Shown piece after piece: positions 27,206-37,239 of a stretch of 64,000 nt of DNA. How positions within the stretch are numbered: position 1 is the stretch's first letter; the number at the start of each line of letters is the position of its first letter. A program made the position numbers and the translations under genes. Under the pieces are notes generated by a model. The model was not told the DNA's origin and did no database searches. It saw nothing but the letters and a program-made list of their open reading frames with translations. The stretch spans positions 1-64,000 of the forward strand of contig NZ_RZMX01000055.1 in the NCBI RefSeq assembly GCF_003992665.1. Reading direction: 5' to 3'. This stretch comes from Pelagibacterium montanilacus. Lineage in GTDB: Bacteria; Pseudomonadota; Alphaproteobacteria; Rhizobiales; Devosiaceae.

Positions 27206-27409
27206 TCAGAAATAGCGATTGGGCGGGATGATCCGGGCGGTGATCTCGCCTGCCTTGCGCGCAGCCCGCAAACCGACCGCAGCCGCGGCGCGGCGGTGCT
27301 CTTCGGGTATGGCCCTGGGTGCGTTGCGGAACGCCTGACGCACCACGGGGTTGCGGCTCGCGGCGAGCCCGATGAGCATCACGGTTCTGGCAACCCGAAT
27401 GGCAGACAT
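27206..27409 (-). CDS. small basic hypothetical protein
   Basis: A 67-residue arginine/alanine-rich protein with a hydrophobic start (VARTVMLIGLAAS) and a conserved-looking end (ARKAGEITARIIPPNRYF). A strong AGGAG ribosome binding site lies 9 bases before the ATG, which supports translation. The family is not recognised. It lies between apt and the bc1 terminator on the same strand. Confidence 0.5.
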   Translation of the reverse strand: MSAIRVARTVMLIGLAASRNPVVRQAFRNAPRAIPEEHRRAAAAVGLRAARKAGEITARIIPPNRYF

Positions 27410-27483
27410 GATCTTGGCTCCTGCAAGGCACCCATCATGACATGAATTTGGGCGATCTGATGGATGATCGCAAGTGCTTCACG

Positions 27484-27511
27484 AAAAAAGGGCCCTCCTT
27501 GGAGGGCCCTT
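27484..27511 (-). terminator. intrinsic terminator of the bc1 operon
   Basis: Read on the minus strand: stem AAGGGCCCTCC / GGAGGGCCCTT followed by a T run of six. It lies 26 bases after the cytochrome c1 stop. Confidence 0.9.
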
Positions 27512-27536
27512 CATGATCAACTGGCATCGCCTGCGC

Positions 27537-28361
27537 CTAATGGGCGTCGCGCCAGATCTTGCGTTTGACCAGGTACAGGAGCCCCGCAAACAGCACGAGG
27601 AAGATCATGACGCGGAAGCCCATCTGCTTGCGCGAGACCATGTGCGGGTCTGCTGTCCACTGCAGGAAGGCAGCGACGTCGGCAGAATATTGGGAAACCG
27701 TCTGCGGCGTGCCCTCGCCCTCATAGGCAATCAGTCCGTCCGAAAGCGGAGGCGGCATGGCGATCGTGCCGTAGAAGTCGTTGTAATAGAGGCCAGCGGG
27801 AACCTCCTCGCCTTCAGGGGGCTCGGAATAGCGAGTCAGCAGGTTGTAGATGTAGTCGGCCCCGCCTTCCTGGTAGGCGGTGAAGTAGTTGAACGCCCAA
27901 TAGGGGAAGTCCTGGTGGATGCCGCGGGCCTTCGCCATCAGCGAAAGATCGGGCGGCAATTGCCCGCCATTCGCATCGCGTGCGATCTGCTCGGATTCGA
28001 AAGGCTCGGGCCAGCGATCGGCCGGGATGCGCTCGCGCTCTCCACCTTGTGCTGTTTCGTCGGCAATGGTGAATTCCGCCGCCAGGGCCCGCACCGCGTC
28101 CTCGGAATATTCCGGCCCACCGGGCTCCGAGAGGTTGCGGAACGAAATGAAGTCCAGCCCATGGCAGCTCGAGCAGGCCTCGCGGAACACCTGAAACCCA
28201 CGGCGCAGCTGGTTCCGGTCGTAGGTTCCAAAGACGCCTGAGAACGACCAGTCCTGCTGGTAGGCATGGGTGCCGTCCCCGGCCGAATGAGCCGGCATCG
28301 GGGCGAAGGCGAGGGCGACTGCGGCGATCACCGCGCCGAGGAGTGTCTTTTTCTTGGTCAT
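27537..28361 (-). CDS. petC: cytochrome c1 of the bc1 complex
   Basis: Membrane-anchored c-type cytochrome that passes electrons from the Rieske protein to soluble cytochrome c. It has 274 residues: signal peptide, one CSSCH heme motif at 63-67, the conserved AMPPPL segment (the methionine is the probable sixth heme ligand) and a C-terminal membrane anchor (GFRVMIFLVLFAGLLYLVKRK). ATG 28361 has GAGGG about 10 bases upstream and gives a normal signal peptide. It is last in the petABC operon. Confidence 0.93.
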   Translation of the reverse strand: MTKKKTLLGAVIAAVALAFAPMPAHSAGDGTHAYQQDWSFSGVFGTYDRNQLRRGFQVFREACSSCHGLDFISFRNLSEPGGPEYSEDAVRALAAEFTIADETAQGGERERIPADRWPEPFESEQIARDANGGQLPPDLSLMAKARGIHQDFPYWAFNYFTAYQEGGADYIYNLLTRYSEPPEGEEVPAGLYYNDFYGTIAMPPPLSDGLIAYEGEGTPQTVSQYSADVAAFLQWTADPHMVSRKQMGFRVMIFLVLFAGLLYLVKRKIWRDAH

Positions 28362-28381
28362 TGTGATGTTCCCTCGTCCGC

Positions 28382-29650
28382 TCACGCCGCCGCGGCCTTG
28401 GCCTTGTTTTCACCCAGAACGCTCTCCGCGATGCTCGGCGGCAGAGGCTTGGGCGTTTCGATCCGCGAGAGAAGCGGCAGGATGATCAGGAAGTAGCCGA
28501 AATAGTACGCCGTGGTGATCTTGGAGAGCACGGTGTAGATGCCCTCTGCGGGCTGTGCGCCCAGATAGGCCAGCGCCACGAAGTTGACCACGAACAGCCA
28601 GTAGAAGGGCTTGAACAGCGGACGGAACGTGCCCGAGCGCACCCGCGAGCGGTCCAGCCAGGGCAGCACGAACAGGATGGCCAGCGAGCCGAACATGATC
28701 AGCACGCCCCCGAGCCGGGCTTCGATGAACAGCACGTCGAAGTCGATGGCGCGCAGCATCGCGTAGAAGGGCAGCAGGTACCATTCGGGCACGATGTGTG
28801 CCGGGGTGATCAGCGGATCGCCGGGGATGTAGTTGTCGGCGTGGCCCAGGATATCGGGCGCAAAGAACACGAACCAGGCGAACGGGATCAGGAACACGAT
28901 GATCGCGAACAGGTCCTTCATCGTGTAATAGGGATGGAATGGCAGCGTATCCCGGCTGTCCTTGACCTCCACGCCCGCAGGGTTGTTGTTCCCCGGAACA
29001 TGCAGTGCCCAGATGTGCAAGACGACCACCGCCGCGATGATGAACGGCAGCAGGTAGTGCAGCGAGAAGAAGCGGTTGAGCGTCGGGTTGGCCACCGAGA
29101 ACCCGCCCAGAAGCAGGGTCTGGATCGGCTCGCCGAGGATCGGGATGGCCGAGAACAACCCGGTGATCACCGTTGCGCCCCACAGGCTCATCTGGCCCCA
29201 GGGCAAAACATAGCCCATGAACGCCGTCGCCATCACGAGGATGAACAGGATCACGCCCAGCATCCAGATGATCTCGCGCGGGGCCTTGTAGGATCCGTAA
29301 TAGAGGCCGCGGAACATGTGGACGTAAAGGGCCACAAAGAACATCGACGCGCCGACCGCGTGCGTGCCCTGGATGATGCGTCCGTAATTGACGTCGCGGC
29401 GGATATGTTCGACCGAGGCGAAGGCCATGTCGACATGCGGCGTGTAGTGCATGACGAGGATGACGCCGGTCGCGATCTGCACCACCAGCATGAACGCCAG
29501 AATTCCGCCGAAGGTCCACCAGTAGTTGAGGTTCCGCGGCGTAGGGAAGTCCATCAGGTGCTCTTTGGAGAACCTGACAATGGGGAGACGCTCGTCCAGC
29601 CAGCGCTCCAAGCCGTTTCCGGGCGTATAATTGCCTGCGTGATTAGCCAT
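28382..29650 (-). CDS. petB: cytochrome b of the bc1 complex
   Basis: Membrane subunit of complex III carrying both b hemes and the quinol oxidation and reduction sites. It has 422 residues and about eight membrane helices. Visible features are the [16 protein letters not shown] segment and [12 protein letters not shown], the PEWY motif of the Qo site. The gene lies between Rieske (14-base gap) and cytochrome c1 (20-base gap). Confidence 0.95.
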   Translation of the reverse strand: MANHAGNYTPGNGLERWLDERLPIVRFSKEHLMDFPTPRNLNYWWTFGGILAFMLVVQIATGVILVMHYTPHVDMAFASVEHIRRDVNYGRIIQGTHAVGASMFFVALYVHMFRGLYYGSYKAPREIIWMLGVILFILVMATAFMGYVLPWGQMSLWGATVITGLFSAIPILGEPIQTLLLGGFSVANPTLNRFFSLHYLLPFIIAAVVVLHIWALHVPGNNNPAGVEVKDSRDTLPFHPYYTMKDLFAIIVFLIPFAWFVFFAPDILGHADNYIPGDPLITPAHIVPEWYLLPFYAMLRAIDFDVLFIEARLGGVLIMFGSLAILFVLPWLDRSRVRSGTFRPLFKPFYWLFVVNFVALAYLGAQPAEGIYTVLSKITTAYYFGYFLIILPLLSRIETPKPLPPSIAESVLGENKAKAAAA

Positions 29651-29664
29651 TAGCTCGGGGCCCC

Positions 29665-30180
29665 TTAGCCGATCTGTATTGTGGTATCGGTCAGAAATTC
29701 ATACGGCGGAACGACCAGATTGGTCGGCGCGGGACCGCGACGGATCCGGCCTGCCGTATCGAACTGAGACCCGTGACAGGGGCAGAACCACCCATCGAAC
29801 TCGCCCGATTCGCCCACCGGCACACAGCCCAGATGAGTGCAGTTGGCGAGCATGATCAGCCACTGCTCGTGCCCTTCCTGGACACGATCCTCGTCAGCTT
29901 CGGGATCGCGCAGCGTGGAGACGTCAACCGCCCGGGCCGCTTCGATTTCCGCTGCCGTCCGGTGCCGCACGAACACCGGCATGCCGCGCCACATGATAGT
30001 GACCGACGATCCTTCGGGGATCGGGGCAAGGTCGAACTGGATGGAGGCGAGGGCGAGAACCGACGCATCCGGATTCAACTGATGGATAAGGGGCCACGCA
30101 GCACCGGCTACACCGACTACCCCGACCGCACCCGCCGCGATGTATAGGAAATCGCGCCGTGTCGCTTTATTCTCGCTCAC
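29665..30180 (-). CDS. petA: Rieske iron-sulfur subunit of the bc1 complex
   Basis: High-potential [2Fe-2S] subunit. The N-terminal [20 protein letters not shown] is a Tat-type signal anchor. The cluster ligands are in CTHLGC and CPCHGSQ, with a disulfide-type cysteine pair. The best start is GTG 30180 ([11 protein letters not shown]), since there is no in-frame ATG close by. It has 171 residues and leads the petABC operon, divergent from trmL across a 226-bp gap. Confidence 0.92.
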   Translation of the reverse strand: MSENKATRRDFLYIAAGAVGVVGVAGAAWPLIHQLNPDASVLALASIQFDLAPIPEGSSVTIMWRGMPVFVRHRTAAEIEAARAVDVSTLRDPEADEDRVQEGHEQWLIMLANCTHLGCVPVGESGEFDGWFCPCHGSQFDTAGRIRRGPAPTNLVVPPYEFLTDTTIQIG

Positions 30181-30406
30181 TGTCGCCAAAGCTCTTGATC
30201 CCCGTAAGGCATATACAATCTGACAAATATTGCCGGTCTGCTGTACCGCCCGGATTGCGCCGGGTGCACGACCGGCCGTGCCGACGGCAGACGGCCCGGA
30301 TTTTCGGGTTCTTTTTGCACTGTCTCGGGCTCTTGTCCAGAGATCAGGGCAGTGACTTGCCACATCTGCGACACTATACCCACCCAAATCCGGTATCAGT
30401 GGAGCC

Positions 30407-30889
30407 ATGGATTTGGCACAGGCACCCGCAATTGCCCTCTATCAGCCCGACATTGCGCTCAACACGGGCGCCATCCTGCGCATGGGCGCCTGTCTGGGCG
30501 TACCTGTCCACGTCATCCACCCTACCGGCTTTCCCTTTTCGCGCGCGGCGCTCAGGCGGTCCGGCATGGACTATCTCGAGCATGTGGACCTGGTCGAGCA
30601 TTCCGGATTCGGGGCCTTCAGGACGTGGATGAAGGCCCATGGGCGCCGACTGATTCTGCTCACCACCCATGGCGCGACCAGTGCCTATGCGGCCCGGTAC
30701 ACACCCCAGGACGTCATCATGGTGGGCCGCGAGAGCGCCGGGGTACCCGATGACGTGGCGCAGGAGGCCGCACTCAGGCTGCGCATTCCCATGCGGCAAG
30801 AGGTCCGCTCGCTCAACGTCGCCATGGCCGCCGCCATCGTGCTAGGGGAGGCGCTGCGCCAGACCGAAGGATTTGAGGGACTTTCATGA
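30407..30889 (+). CDS. trmL: tRNA (cytidine(34)-2'-O)-methyltransferase
   Basis: SPOUT-class methyltransferase that 2'-O-methylates the wobble base of certain leucine tRNAs. It has 160 residues. [19 protein letters not shown], then [12 protein letters not shown] and [18 protein letters not shown] form the SAM-binding trefoil knot. Its stop overlaps the hemF start (ATGA). The trmL-hemF pair divergent from petABC is conserved in the group. Confidence 0.9.
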   Translation: MDLAQAPAIALYQPDIALNTGAILRMGACLGVPVHVIHPTGFPFSRAALRRSGMDYLEHVDLVEHSGFGAFRTWMKAHGRRLILLTTHGATSAYAARYTPQDVIMVGRESAGVPDDVAQEAALRLRIPMRQEVRSLNVAMAAAIVLGEALRQTEGFEGLS

Positions 30890-31773
30890 CGCTCCCGGAC
30901 GACATCGAAGACAAGAAGGCCCGTGCCAGTGCCTGGTTCAGACAGGTTCGGGATGATCTGTGCTCGGCGATCGAGGCGCTCGAGGACGAGGTCACCGGCC
31001 CCCACGCCGATCGCGCGCCCGGCCGGTTCGTGCGCGAGCCCTGGAGCCGGACCGACCATACCGGCGCCGAAGGTGGCGGGGGCGAGATGTCGATGCTTTA
31101 TGGACGCGTCTTCGAGAAGATGGGCGTCCACATCTCCACGGTCCATGGCGAATTCTCCCAGGAATTCGCCCGCCAGATTCCCGGCGCCGAGGAAAATGCG
31201 GCCTTCTGGGCGTCCGGAATTTCGGTCATCGGGCACCCCTGGAACCCCCACGTTCCGGCGGTGCACATGAACACCCGCATGGTCGTGACCAGCAATTGGT
31301 GGTTCGGCGGCGGTGGCGATCTCACCCCGGTGCTCGACAGGCGGCGCACCCAGGACGACCCCGATTCGCGCGATTTCCACGCCGCCATGCGCAGGGCCTG
31401 CACCGCCCACGAGGTCGCCGATTACGATCGCTACAAGATCTGGTGCGACGAGTATTTCTTCCTGCCCCACCGCAACGAGCCCCGCGGGATCGGCGGGATC
31501 TTCTATGACCGCCACAATTCGGGCGACTGGGAAGCCGATTTCGCCTTTACCCGCGACGTGGGGACCCGGTTCGTGGAAATCTATCCCGAACTGGTGCGGC
31601 GCAATTTCCAAACCCCATGGACCGAGGCCGAGCGGCACGAACAACTGGTCAGGCGCGGCCGATACGTCGAATTCAACCTGCTCTACGACCGGGGCACCAT
31701 GTTCGGGCTCAAGACGGGCGGCAACGTCAATTCCATTCTCTCGTCCATGCCCCCCGAGGTCCGCTGGCCCTGA
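30886..31773 (+). CDS. hemF: oxygen-dependent coproporphyrinogen III oxidase
   Basis: Heme biosynthesis: decarboxylates coproporphyrinogen III to protoporphyrinogen IX using O2. It has 295 residues. Family signatures are [30 protein letters not shown] and [13 protein letters not shown], a C-terminal [18 protein letters not shown] and the arginine-rich tail. Its location near the cytochrome genes makes sense for heme supply. Translation is coupled to trmL. Confidence 0.95.
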   Translation: MTLPDDIEDKKARASAWFRQVRDDLCSAIEALEDEVTGPHADRAPGRFVREPWSRTDHTGAEGGGGEMSMLYGRVFEKMGVHISTVHGEFSQEFARQIPGAEENAAFWASGISVIGHPWNPHVPAVHMNTRMVVTSNWWFGGGGDLTPVLDRRRTQDDPDSRDFHAAMRRACTAHEVADYDRYKIWCDEYFFLPHRNEPRGIGGIFYDRHNSGDWEADFAFTRDVGTRFVEIYPELVRRNFQTPWTEAERHEQLVRRGRYVEFNLLYDRGTMFGLKTGGNVNSILSSMPPEVRWP

Positions 31774-31867
31774 GCCAAAACAGCGTTTCGCACTGGAACC
31801 TCGCCCGCATTCCGCCCGTTTTCTCCCCTACGGTTGAAGGACCGTAACCGGAGAACGGAGGAACAGC

Positions 31868-32059
31868 ATGAAACGCTTTGATGGCGGCTCGTTGATCCCC
31901 GGCGCAAGCTGGCACGCAACGGCAGAGACCGAAGCAGAAGTGGTTCGCAAGGCCGTGGAAAAGCTGCGGACCGAGCACGGCGAAACCGAAATCCGGCCCG
32001 ATATGGTCGAGCGGATCAAGGCGCGCATCGTCGAGGTGCCGGGCGACACCCGGCACTGA
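31868..32059 (+). CDS. DUF1059-like small protein
   Basis: A 63-residue protein with GGSLIPGASWHATAETEAEV, KLRTEHGETEI and a C-terminal IKARI. It resembles DUF1059 proteins, although the usual first cysteine of the family is absent here. GGAGG at about 8 bases upstream supports the start. The function is unknown. Confidence 0.65.
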   Translation: MKRFDGGSLIPGASWHATAETEAEVVRKAVEKLRTEHGETEIRPDMVERIKARIVEVPGDTRH

Positions 32060-32061
32060 TA

Positions 32062-33315
32062 TCAGGACTTTCCCGAATCTGGGGGCGGCGCGGTCATCGA
32101 TAGCAGCGCCGCCTTGTCATGGGCATACTCCGACGCGATCCAGAGCGCCTCCAGGCGCCTGATCTCCGCGCCGAGCTCGGGCCCGGGGCGGTACCCGATC
32201 GCCACGAGATCGCCGCCAGCCACCGGAAAGGAAGGGGGATCGAGCGCCGCGAGCCGCGCGAGCCTCTCGTCCAGCCACGCCTCATCTCCCCCCCGCAGCG
32301 CAGCAGCCACGCGCGCCACCGAGGTCCTGGCAGCCCCCATCCGGTAGGCGACCTCGGCCGCATTGCCAATCATCAGATCCCCCGCAGCCTCGCATAGGGC
32401 TCGTGCCTCGTTGACCACGGCGTTCGACAACCGCCAGGCTGACTTGAGCACATCCGCTCCCGTCCCCGTCGCGATCAGGATGGCGAGCCGCGCCGCAGGC
32501 GCGACGTCTCCATTCTGAGCCTCGTAACGGGACAGGGCAGCCATCCCCTCTCCCGACAGCAACCCACCGGACACCACGCCGGTTTCGACCATCGCCGAAA
32601 GCGCCGTCCCGATGCGGGGCGCGGCAAACATCTTGATCATCTCAGCCCCGATCCGCTCGGCCGACACACCCTCGAGCTGCCCAACGGCCCGCCTGCACGC
32701 CTCGATGGCCTCGGGGTCCAGCCGCTGGGCGCCATGGGTCGCCGAAAAGCGGAAATAGCGGTAGATGCGCAGCCCGTCCTCGGCGATCCGCCGGTCGGGA
32801 TCGCCGATGAACCGAACCCTTCCCGCCACGCAATCGCCCAGCCCCTCGAGCGGATCGAACAGCACCCCGCCGGGGGCCGCATAAAGCGCATTCATCGTGA
32901 AATCCCGCCGGCTCGCGTCACGCAGCCAGTCGGTGCCGAACACCACGCGCGCCTTGCGCCCGAACGTTTCCACATCTTCGCGCAGCGTGGTCACTTCCGC
33001 CGTCTGGCCGCCGGCGACGAGCGTCACCGTGCCGTGCGCGAGCCCTGTCGGATAGGCCGAGATGCCAGCCGCCTGCGCCCGCGCCATCACCTCCTCGGGC
33101 ACCAGCTCGGTCGCGAGATCGATATCGGTCGTTACGCGATCAAGGCCCAGCAGCGTGTCGCGCACGATCCCGCCCACGGCCCGTGTGCGCCCTTCGGCCC
33201 CGTCGAGCACATGGAAAAACGGGGCAGCCGCGGCCAGCCATGGGGCGCCCGTCAGCCGGTCGAGCGCAACCCGGCTCACCGCCGGGGCTCCGCCGAGCGC
33301 CTCAGCAGATCGCAA
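32062..33315 (-). CDS. cca: CCA tRNA nucleotidyltransferase
   Basis: Adds or repairs the 3' CCA of tRNA (class II poly(A) polymerase-type fold). It has 417 residues. The catalytic GGIVRDTLLG and DIDLAT aspartates are present, followed by DASRRDFTMNALY and EDGLRIYRYFRFSA. The start overlaps the NUDIX gene stop by 40 bases on the same strand. A poly(A) polymerase role cannot be excluded, since the families look alike. Confidence 0.88.
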   Translation of the reverse strand: MRSAEALGGAPAVSRVALDRLTGAPWLAAAAPFFHVLDGAEGRTRAVGGIVRDTLLGLDRVTTDIDLATELVPEEVMARAQAAGISAYPTGLAHGTVTLVAGGQTAEVTTLREDVETFGRKARVVFGTDWLRDASRRDFTMNALYAAPGGVLFDPLEGLGDCVAGRVRFIGDPDRRIAEDGLRIYRYFRFSATHGAQRLDPEAIEACRRAVGQLEGVSAERIGAEMIKMFAAPRIGTALSAMVETGVVSGGLLSGEGMAALSRYEAQNGDVAPAARLAILIATGTGADVLKSAWRLSNAVVNEARALCEAAGDLMIGNAAEVAYRMGAARTSVARVAAALRGGDEAWLDERLARLAALDPPSFPVAGGDLVAIGYRPGPELGAEIRRLEALWIASEYAHDKAALLSMTAPPPDSGKS

Positions 33316-33920
33316 AAGCGCAGGGTCAGATCCGCCGTGATGCCCCAGATCCGGTGCCGGTTATGGTCGATATGCCAGCTTCGCCAGCGCTTGGCGCCGT
33401 GCGTTGCCTCGAACTGCCCCCAGTTGGCGCGGTCCGACAGCCGCGCCAGCGACACCTCGAAAACGTCCACCACCTCGTCGGGATTGGGCACGAACGGCGC
33501 GCTGGGCTCGACGATCGCCACGACCGGGGTGATGAAATAGTTCGTGCCCGTGAAATAATAGGGCATGTAGCCGAGCACCCTCGCGTCCCCAGTGCGCAGG
33601 GCGACTTCCTCGTTGGCCTCGCGCAGCGCCGCATGAGCCGCGTCGGGATCTTCCGGATCGATCCTCCCGCCGGGGAAAGCCACCTGGCCCGAGTGCCGGC
33701 GCAAGGCGCTCGAACGGGCGGTGTAGAGCACCGAATAGCCCGCCTCGCGCTCGATGAGCGCGATCAATACCGCTGCCGGGATCGGCGGCCCGTCGGGCTC
33801 CAGCTCGAATTCGGCATTGGCGTAGAGATCTTCGGCGGTCGGCATCGGCTCGGGATGGCTGAGCAGATGCTGCCCCAGCATGGCGATATGGTCCTGAGCG
33901 CAGTCCACTGTCATGCTCAC
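33276..33920 (-). CDS. NUDIX hydrolase of the CoA pyrophosphatase type
   Basis: A 214-residue NUDIX protein. The segment RSSALRRHSGQVAFPGGRID is the UPF0035/CoA pyrophosphatase motif, continuing into the NUDIX box (AALREANEEVAL). It probably hydrolyses CoA or a related nucleotide. It overlaps cca and lies 65 bases after the GNAT gene on the minus strand. Confidence 0.85.
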   Translation of the reverse strand: MSMTVDCAQDHIAMLGQHLLSHPEPMPTAEDLYANAEFELEPDGPPIPAAVLIALIEREAGYSVLYTARSSALRRHSGQVAFPGGRIDPEDPDAAHAALREANEEVALRTGDARVLGYMPYYFTGTNYFITPVVAIVEPSAPFVPNPDEVVDVFEVSLARLSDRANWGQFEATHGAKRWRSWHIDHNRHRIWGITADLTLRFCDLLRRSAEPRR

Positions 33921-33985
33921 GTCCCTACCATCGCCTTCGCGCCGCTGCAGCCCGGGCGCGCGCCTGCTCTGGCGCCCGTGCCCCG

Positions 33986-34528
33986 TCAGGACCGGAACCG
34001 GCCGATGCGCCCCTTGAGCGAGAGTGCCAGATCTCCATCGTGAGAATGGACGAGCACGCGGGCGGGATCAACCGGCCCGGGCATGGTGATTGCATGGGGC
34101 GTCGTCGGCTTGAACCCGAGCGGGCCATAATAATTGAGATCGCCCACCAGCATGACGAACTCCACGCCCTCGCGTGCCAATGCCAGATCGCTCACATGGC
34201 GCACCAGCGCCCGCCCGGCCCCCTGCTTGCGGAATTCGGGCACGGTCATCAGCGGGCCGAGCAGATAGCCGTTGCGTGTGCCCACGCTCACCGGCGTCAT
34301 GCGCACCGATGCGGCGCGTTGCCCGCTCAATTCTGCGACAAAGCACAGGCTGGGATCGACCGCGAGCCGCTCGCGCACCCGGTAGGCGGCGCGCGCGAAA
34401 CGTCCCGGCCCGAAGGCGATTTCGTGCAATCCTTCGATCCAGGCGTCGTCGAACTGTGTCTCGAGCCGGATGGCCAGGGTCTCGGGGAGGGTGGCGTAAG
34501 CTCCCGCATGGGAGAGAGAGGATGTCAT
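33986..34528 (-). CDS. GNAT-family N-acetyltransferase
   Basis: A 180-residue GNAT protein. The acetyl-CoA-binding motif is LMTVPEFRKQGAGRALVRHV. A DLNYYGPLGFKP segment fits the YhbS-like group with a C-terminal product-pocket loop. The substrate is unknown. It is the first gene of the GNAT-NUDIX-cca minus-strand group. Confidence 0.85.
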   Translation of the reverse strand: MTSSLSHAGAYATLPETLAIRLETQFDDAWIEGLHEIAFGPGRFARAAYRVRERLAVDPSLCFVAELSGQRAASVRMTPVSVGTRNGYLLGPLMTVPEFRKQGAGRALVRHVSDLALAREGVEFVMLVGDLNYYGPLGFKPTTPHAITMPGPVDPARVLVHSHDGDLALSLKGRIGRFRS

Positions 34529-34812
34529 GGCTGGAAATGTCCGTGCAAAAGGGATCTGGCTTGGCCTGCGCCCGTTTGCAGCGGGCGGGCGCTCAGGATC
34601 GTCGAATCTGCCGCACTGTTCTGGACATCGCTCGATTCCGGCCTTTTATCACTCCAAAGCAATTAGCATCGGGGCCCCCTCCAGTCCATCGAAATGCGCT
34701 GTCCCGGAACGCGGCGTCCGAACACGCCGTTCATCACAACCGGACTAATACCCGCGCCCGCCCCGTCCTAGATGGGACTCACCGATATCAACAACGAGGA
34801 AGGACGCTCCCC

Positions 34813-35778
34813 ATGGGACAGCTGATCGACGGAAAATGGTCCAGCAAATGGTATGACACCAAGTCGACCGGAGGCCGCTTCGAGCGCTCCAATGCCACGT
34901 TCCGCAACTGGGTGACGCCCGATGGCAGCGCCGGCCCGACCGGAGAAGGCGGCTTTGCCGCAGAGAGCGGCCGCTATCACCTTTATGTCTCCTACGCCTG
35001 CCCCTGGGCGCACCGCACCCTGATCTTCCGCCAGCTCAAGGGTCTCGATGAGCACATCACGGTCTCGGCGGTCTCCCCCCGCATGCCCGACGAAACAGGC
35101 TGGCAGTTCACCGGCGAGATGGGCTCGGATACCGATCCGATCAACAACGCCGACTATCTGCACCAGGTCTACACCGCCGCGGTGCCCGATTTCACCGGCC
35201 GCGTGACCGTGCCGGTTCTCTGGGACAAGAAGACCGGCAAGATCGTCTCCAACGAAAGCGCGGAAATCATCCGCATGTTCAACTCGGCCTTCGATGAAGT
35301 GACTGGGAACACGGCCGACTTCTACCCAGAAGACAAGCGCGACCGGATCGACGAGATCAACGCCCGGATCTATGACGACATCAACAATGGGGTCTACAAA
35401 TCCGGTTTCGCCACCACCCAGGAGGCCTATTCCGAGGCCGTCACCGCGCTGTTTGACGCGCTCGACTGGGTGGAATCGATCCTCGCCGAAAACCGGTTCC
35501 TGGTGGGCGACGAGCCGACCGAAGCCGACTGGCGCCTGGTCACGACGCTCATGCGTTTCGACGCGGTCTATGTCGGGCACTTCAAGTGCAATATCCGCCG
35601 GATCGCCGACTATCCCGCCATCCAGGCCTATCTCAAAACGCTCTACACCTGGCCCGGCGTGGCCGAAACGGTTCGGATCGATCACATCAAGACCCATTAT
35701 TACTGGAGCCACACCACCATCAATCCCACAAGGATCATTCCCGAGGGTCCGGTGCTCGAGTTCCTTTCACCAGACTGA
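34813..35778 (+). CDS. glutathionyl-hydroquinone reductase-like GST (Xi class)
   Basis: A 321-residue glutathione S-transferase. The active-site [15 protein letters not shown] (C63) and the [14 protein letters not shown] region fit the Xi-class/YqjG (PcpF) family, which reduces glutathionyl-hydroquinones. ATG 34813 is used since the longer frame crosses the GNAT gene region and adds non-family residues. The 284-bp gap before it shows no gene. Confidence 0.85.
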   Translation: MGQLIDGKWSSKWYDTKSTGGRFERSNATFRNWVTPDGSAGPTGEGGFAAESGRYHLYVSYACPWAHRTLIFRQLKGLDEHITVSAVSPRMPDETGWQFTGEMGSDTDPINNADYLHQVYTAAVPDFTGRVTVPVLWDKKTGKIVSNESAEIIRMFNSAFDEVTGNTADFYPEDKRDRIDEINARIYDDINNGVYKSGFATTQEAYSEAVTALFDALDWVESILAENRFLVGDEPTEADWRLVTTLMRFDAVYVGHFKCNIRRIADYPAIQAYLKTLYTWPGVAETVRIDHIKTHYYWSHTTINPTRIIPEGPVLEFLSPD

Positions 35779-36228
35779 GGCGATCGCGCTCTTGCCCGCA
35801 ATCTCGGCCAGCCTGCGCCTGACGCTGCCATTGACGGCGTCGGGCAATCGGTCCGGATCGAACCAGCCGATCTCCGCGATCTCGCCCGCACACCGGAAGG
35901 CGGGATCGCGGATGGCGCCATGGGCGAGGTATAGCGCCACGTGATCGCGGTTGGTGAGCGTGATGTTGTGGTAGATTCCGATTAGCCGCACGGGCCCGGG
36001 CACGCTGACCCCCGTCTCCTCGATCAACTCCCGGCGCGCCGCCGCCTCCGCCGTCTCTCCGGGATCGACACCACCACCGGGAAACTGCCACCCCGGCGCA
36101 TAGCTGTGGCGCACCAGCAGCACCTGACCTTCGTCCAGGACCACGCAACGCGCCCCGAGCGTCATCTGGTTGGCAAGCCCCTTGGCCCGTAGCATAAGAA
36201 CCAGCCCGATGCGGCGCATCCTTCTCAT
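35767..36228 (-). CDS. NUDIX hydrolase
   Basis: A 153-residue NUDIX protein. The box is [20 protein letters not shown] followed by EETGVSV, with the usual [21 protein letters not shown]-terminus and [18 protein letters not shown] 36228 or 36219 can serve as the start (short arginine-rich leader). The 3' end overlaps the GST end by 12 bases in the opposite direction. Confidence 0.8.
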   Translation of the reverse strand: MRRMRRIGLVLMLRAKGLANQMTLGARCVVLDEGQVLLVRHSYAPGWQFPGGGVDPGETAEAAARRELIEETGVSVPGPVRLIGIYHNITLTNRDHVALYLAHGAIRDPAFRCAGEIAEIGWFDPDRLPDAVNGSVRRRLAEIAGKSAIASVW

Positions 36229-36317
36229 GGGGCGCTCATCGGCCGCGGGCGATTGGCGTGAGCAACCGCGCATAAGCCATTTTCTTGCCGCAGCCTCCGT
36301 GCCATTACTGCCCCTTC

Positions 36318-37208
36318 ATGATTACTCTTGCACACATTTCCGACATTCATCTCGCGCCTTTGCCCAGCGTAAGTCTGCGCGCGCTCATGTCAAAGCGCAT
36401 CACCGGCTTCATCAACTGGAAGCTCCAGCGCAACCGGCATATGCGCCGCGACACGCTGACCGACCTCGTTGCCCATATGCGCAATCAACAGGCCGATCTC
36501 GTGGCGGTCACCGGCGACATGGTCAATCTCGGGCTCGACGCCGAGGCCGAGCGCGCCGCCAACTGGCTCACCCAGCTCGGCGGCCCCGAAACGGTGTGCC
36601 TCGTCCCGGGCAATCACGACGCCTACGTGCCCGGCGCGCTCGAGGCGGCCCGCACGCTCTATGGCGACTACATGTCGGGAACAACGCTGGGCGCCCACCC
36701 CTTTCCCTTCGTGCGCCGCCACGGGGACGTGGCGGTGATCGGGCTTTCGAGCGCCATCGCCACCGGCCCGTTCATCGCCGCGGGACGCCTGGGCAAGGCC
36801 CAGATCGCACGGGCGGCCCGATTGCTCAAGGTTCTGGGCGCCGAAGGCCTGTTTCGCGTGGTCCTCATCCATCATCCGCCCCAGGACGAATTCGCCCGCT
36901 CCCGCTCCAAGGGCCTCTGGGACGCGCCCGAGCTGCGCGATGTGCTCGCCGGCACCGGCGCGGAGTTGATTTTGCACGGCCACACCCACATCTCTTCGGT
37001 CAGTTCCGTGCCCGGCCCGACCGGCGATATTCCCGTGGTGGGCGTCGCTTCGGCCTCGGCGGCTCCCGATGGACACGATGCCCCGGCGCGCTACAATCTT
37101 TTCGATATCGAGAAGGTCGGCACCGCCTGGAACTGCCTGATGCGCGAATACGGCTATCAGCGGATCGGCGACGACATCACCATGCGCCTGCAGATGCGCA
37201 TATATTGA
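36318..37208 (+). CDS. metallophosphoesterase
   Basis: A 296-residue calcineurin-like phosphoesterase. Blocks present: ISDIHLAP, TGDMVNLG, GNHDAYVP, HHPP and HGHTHISSV. I chose ATG 36318 (MITLAHISD), as the earlier start adds 11 residues outside the fold. The substrate is unknown. It is 31 bases upstream of murL and may be cotranscribed with it. Confidence 0.85.
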   Translation: MITLAHISDIHLAPLPSVSLRALMSKRITGFINWKLQRNRHMRRDTLTDLVAHMRNQQADLVAVTGDMVNLGLDAEAERAANWLTQLGGPETVCLVPGNHDAYVPGALEAARTLYGDYMSGTTLGAHPFPFVRRHGDVAVIGLSSAIATGPFIAAGRLGKAQIARAARLLKVLGAEGLFRVVLIHHPPQDEFARSRSKGLWDAPELRDVLAGTGAELILHGHTHISSVSSVPGPTGDIPVVGVASASAAPDGHDAPARYNLFDIEKVGTAWNCLMREYGYQRIGDDITMRLQMRIY

Positions 37209-37239
37209 ACGCGACACATCCACATCTGGGATAACCGCC

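Noticed and set aside
30181-30406. Possible promoters in the petA/trmL divergent gap
   Set aside because: Several weak -35/-10-like hexamers exist, but none with proper spacing is convincing.
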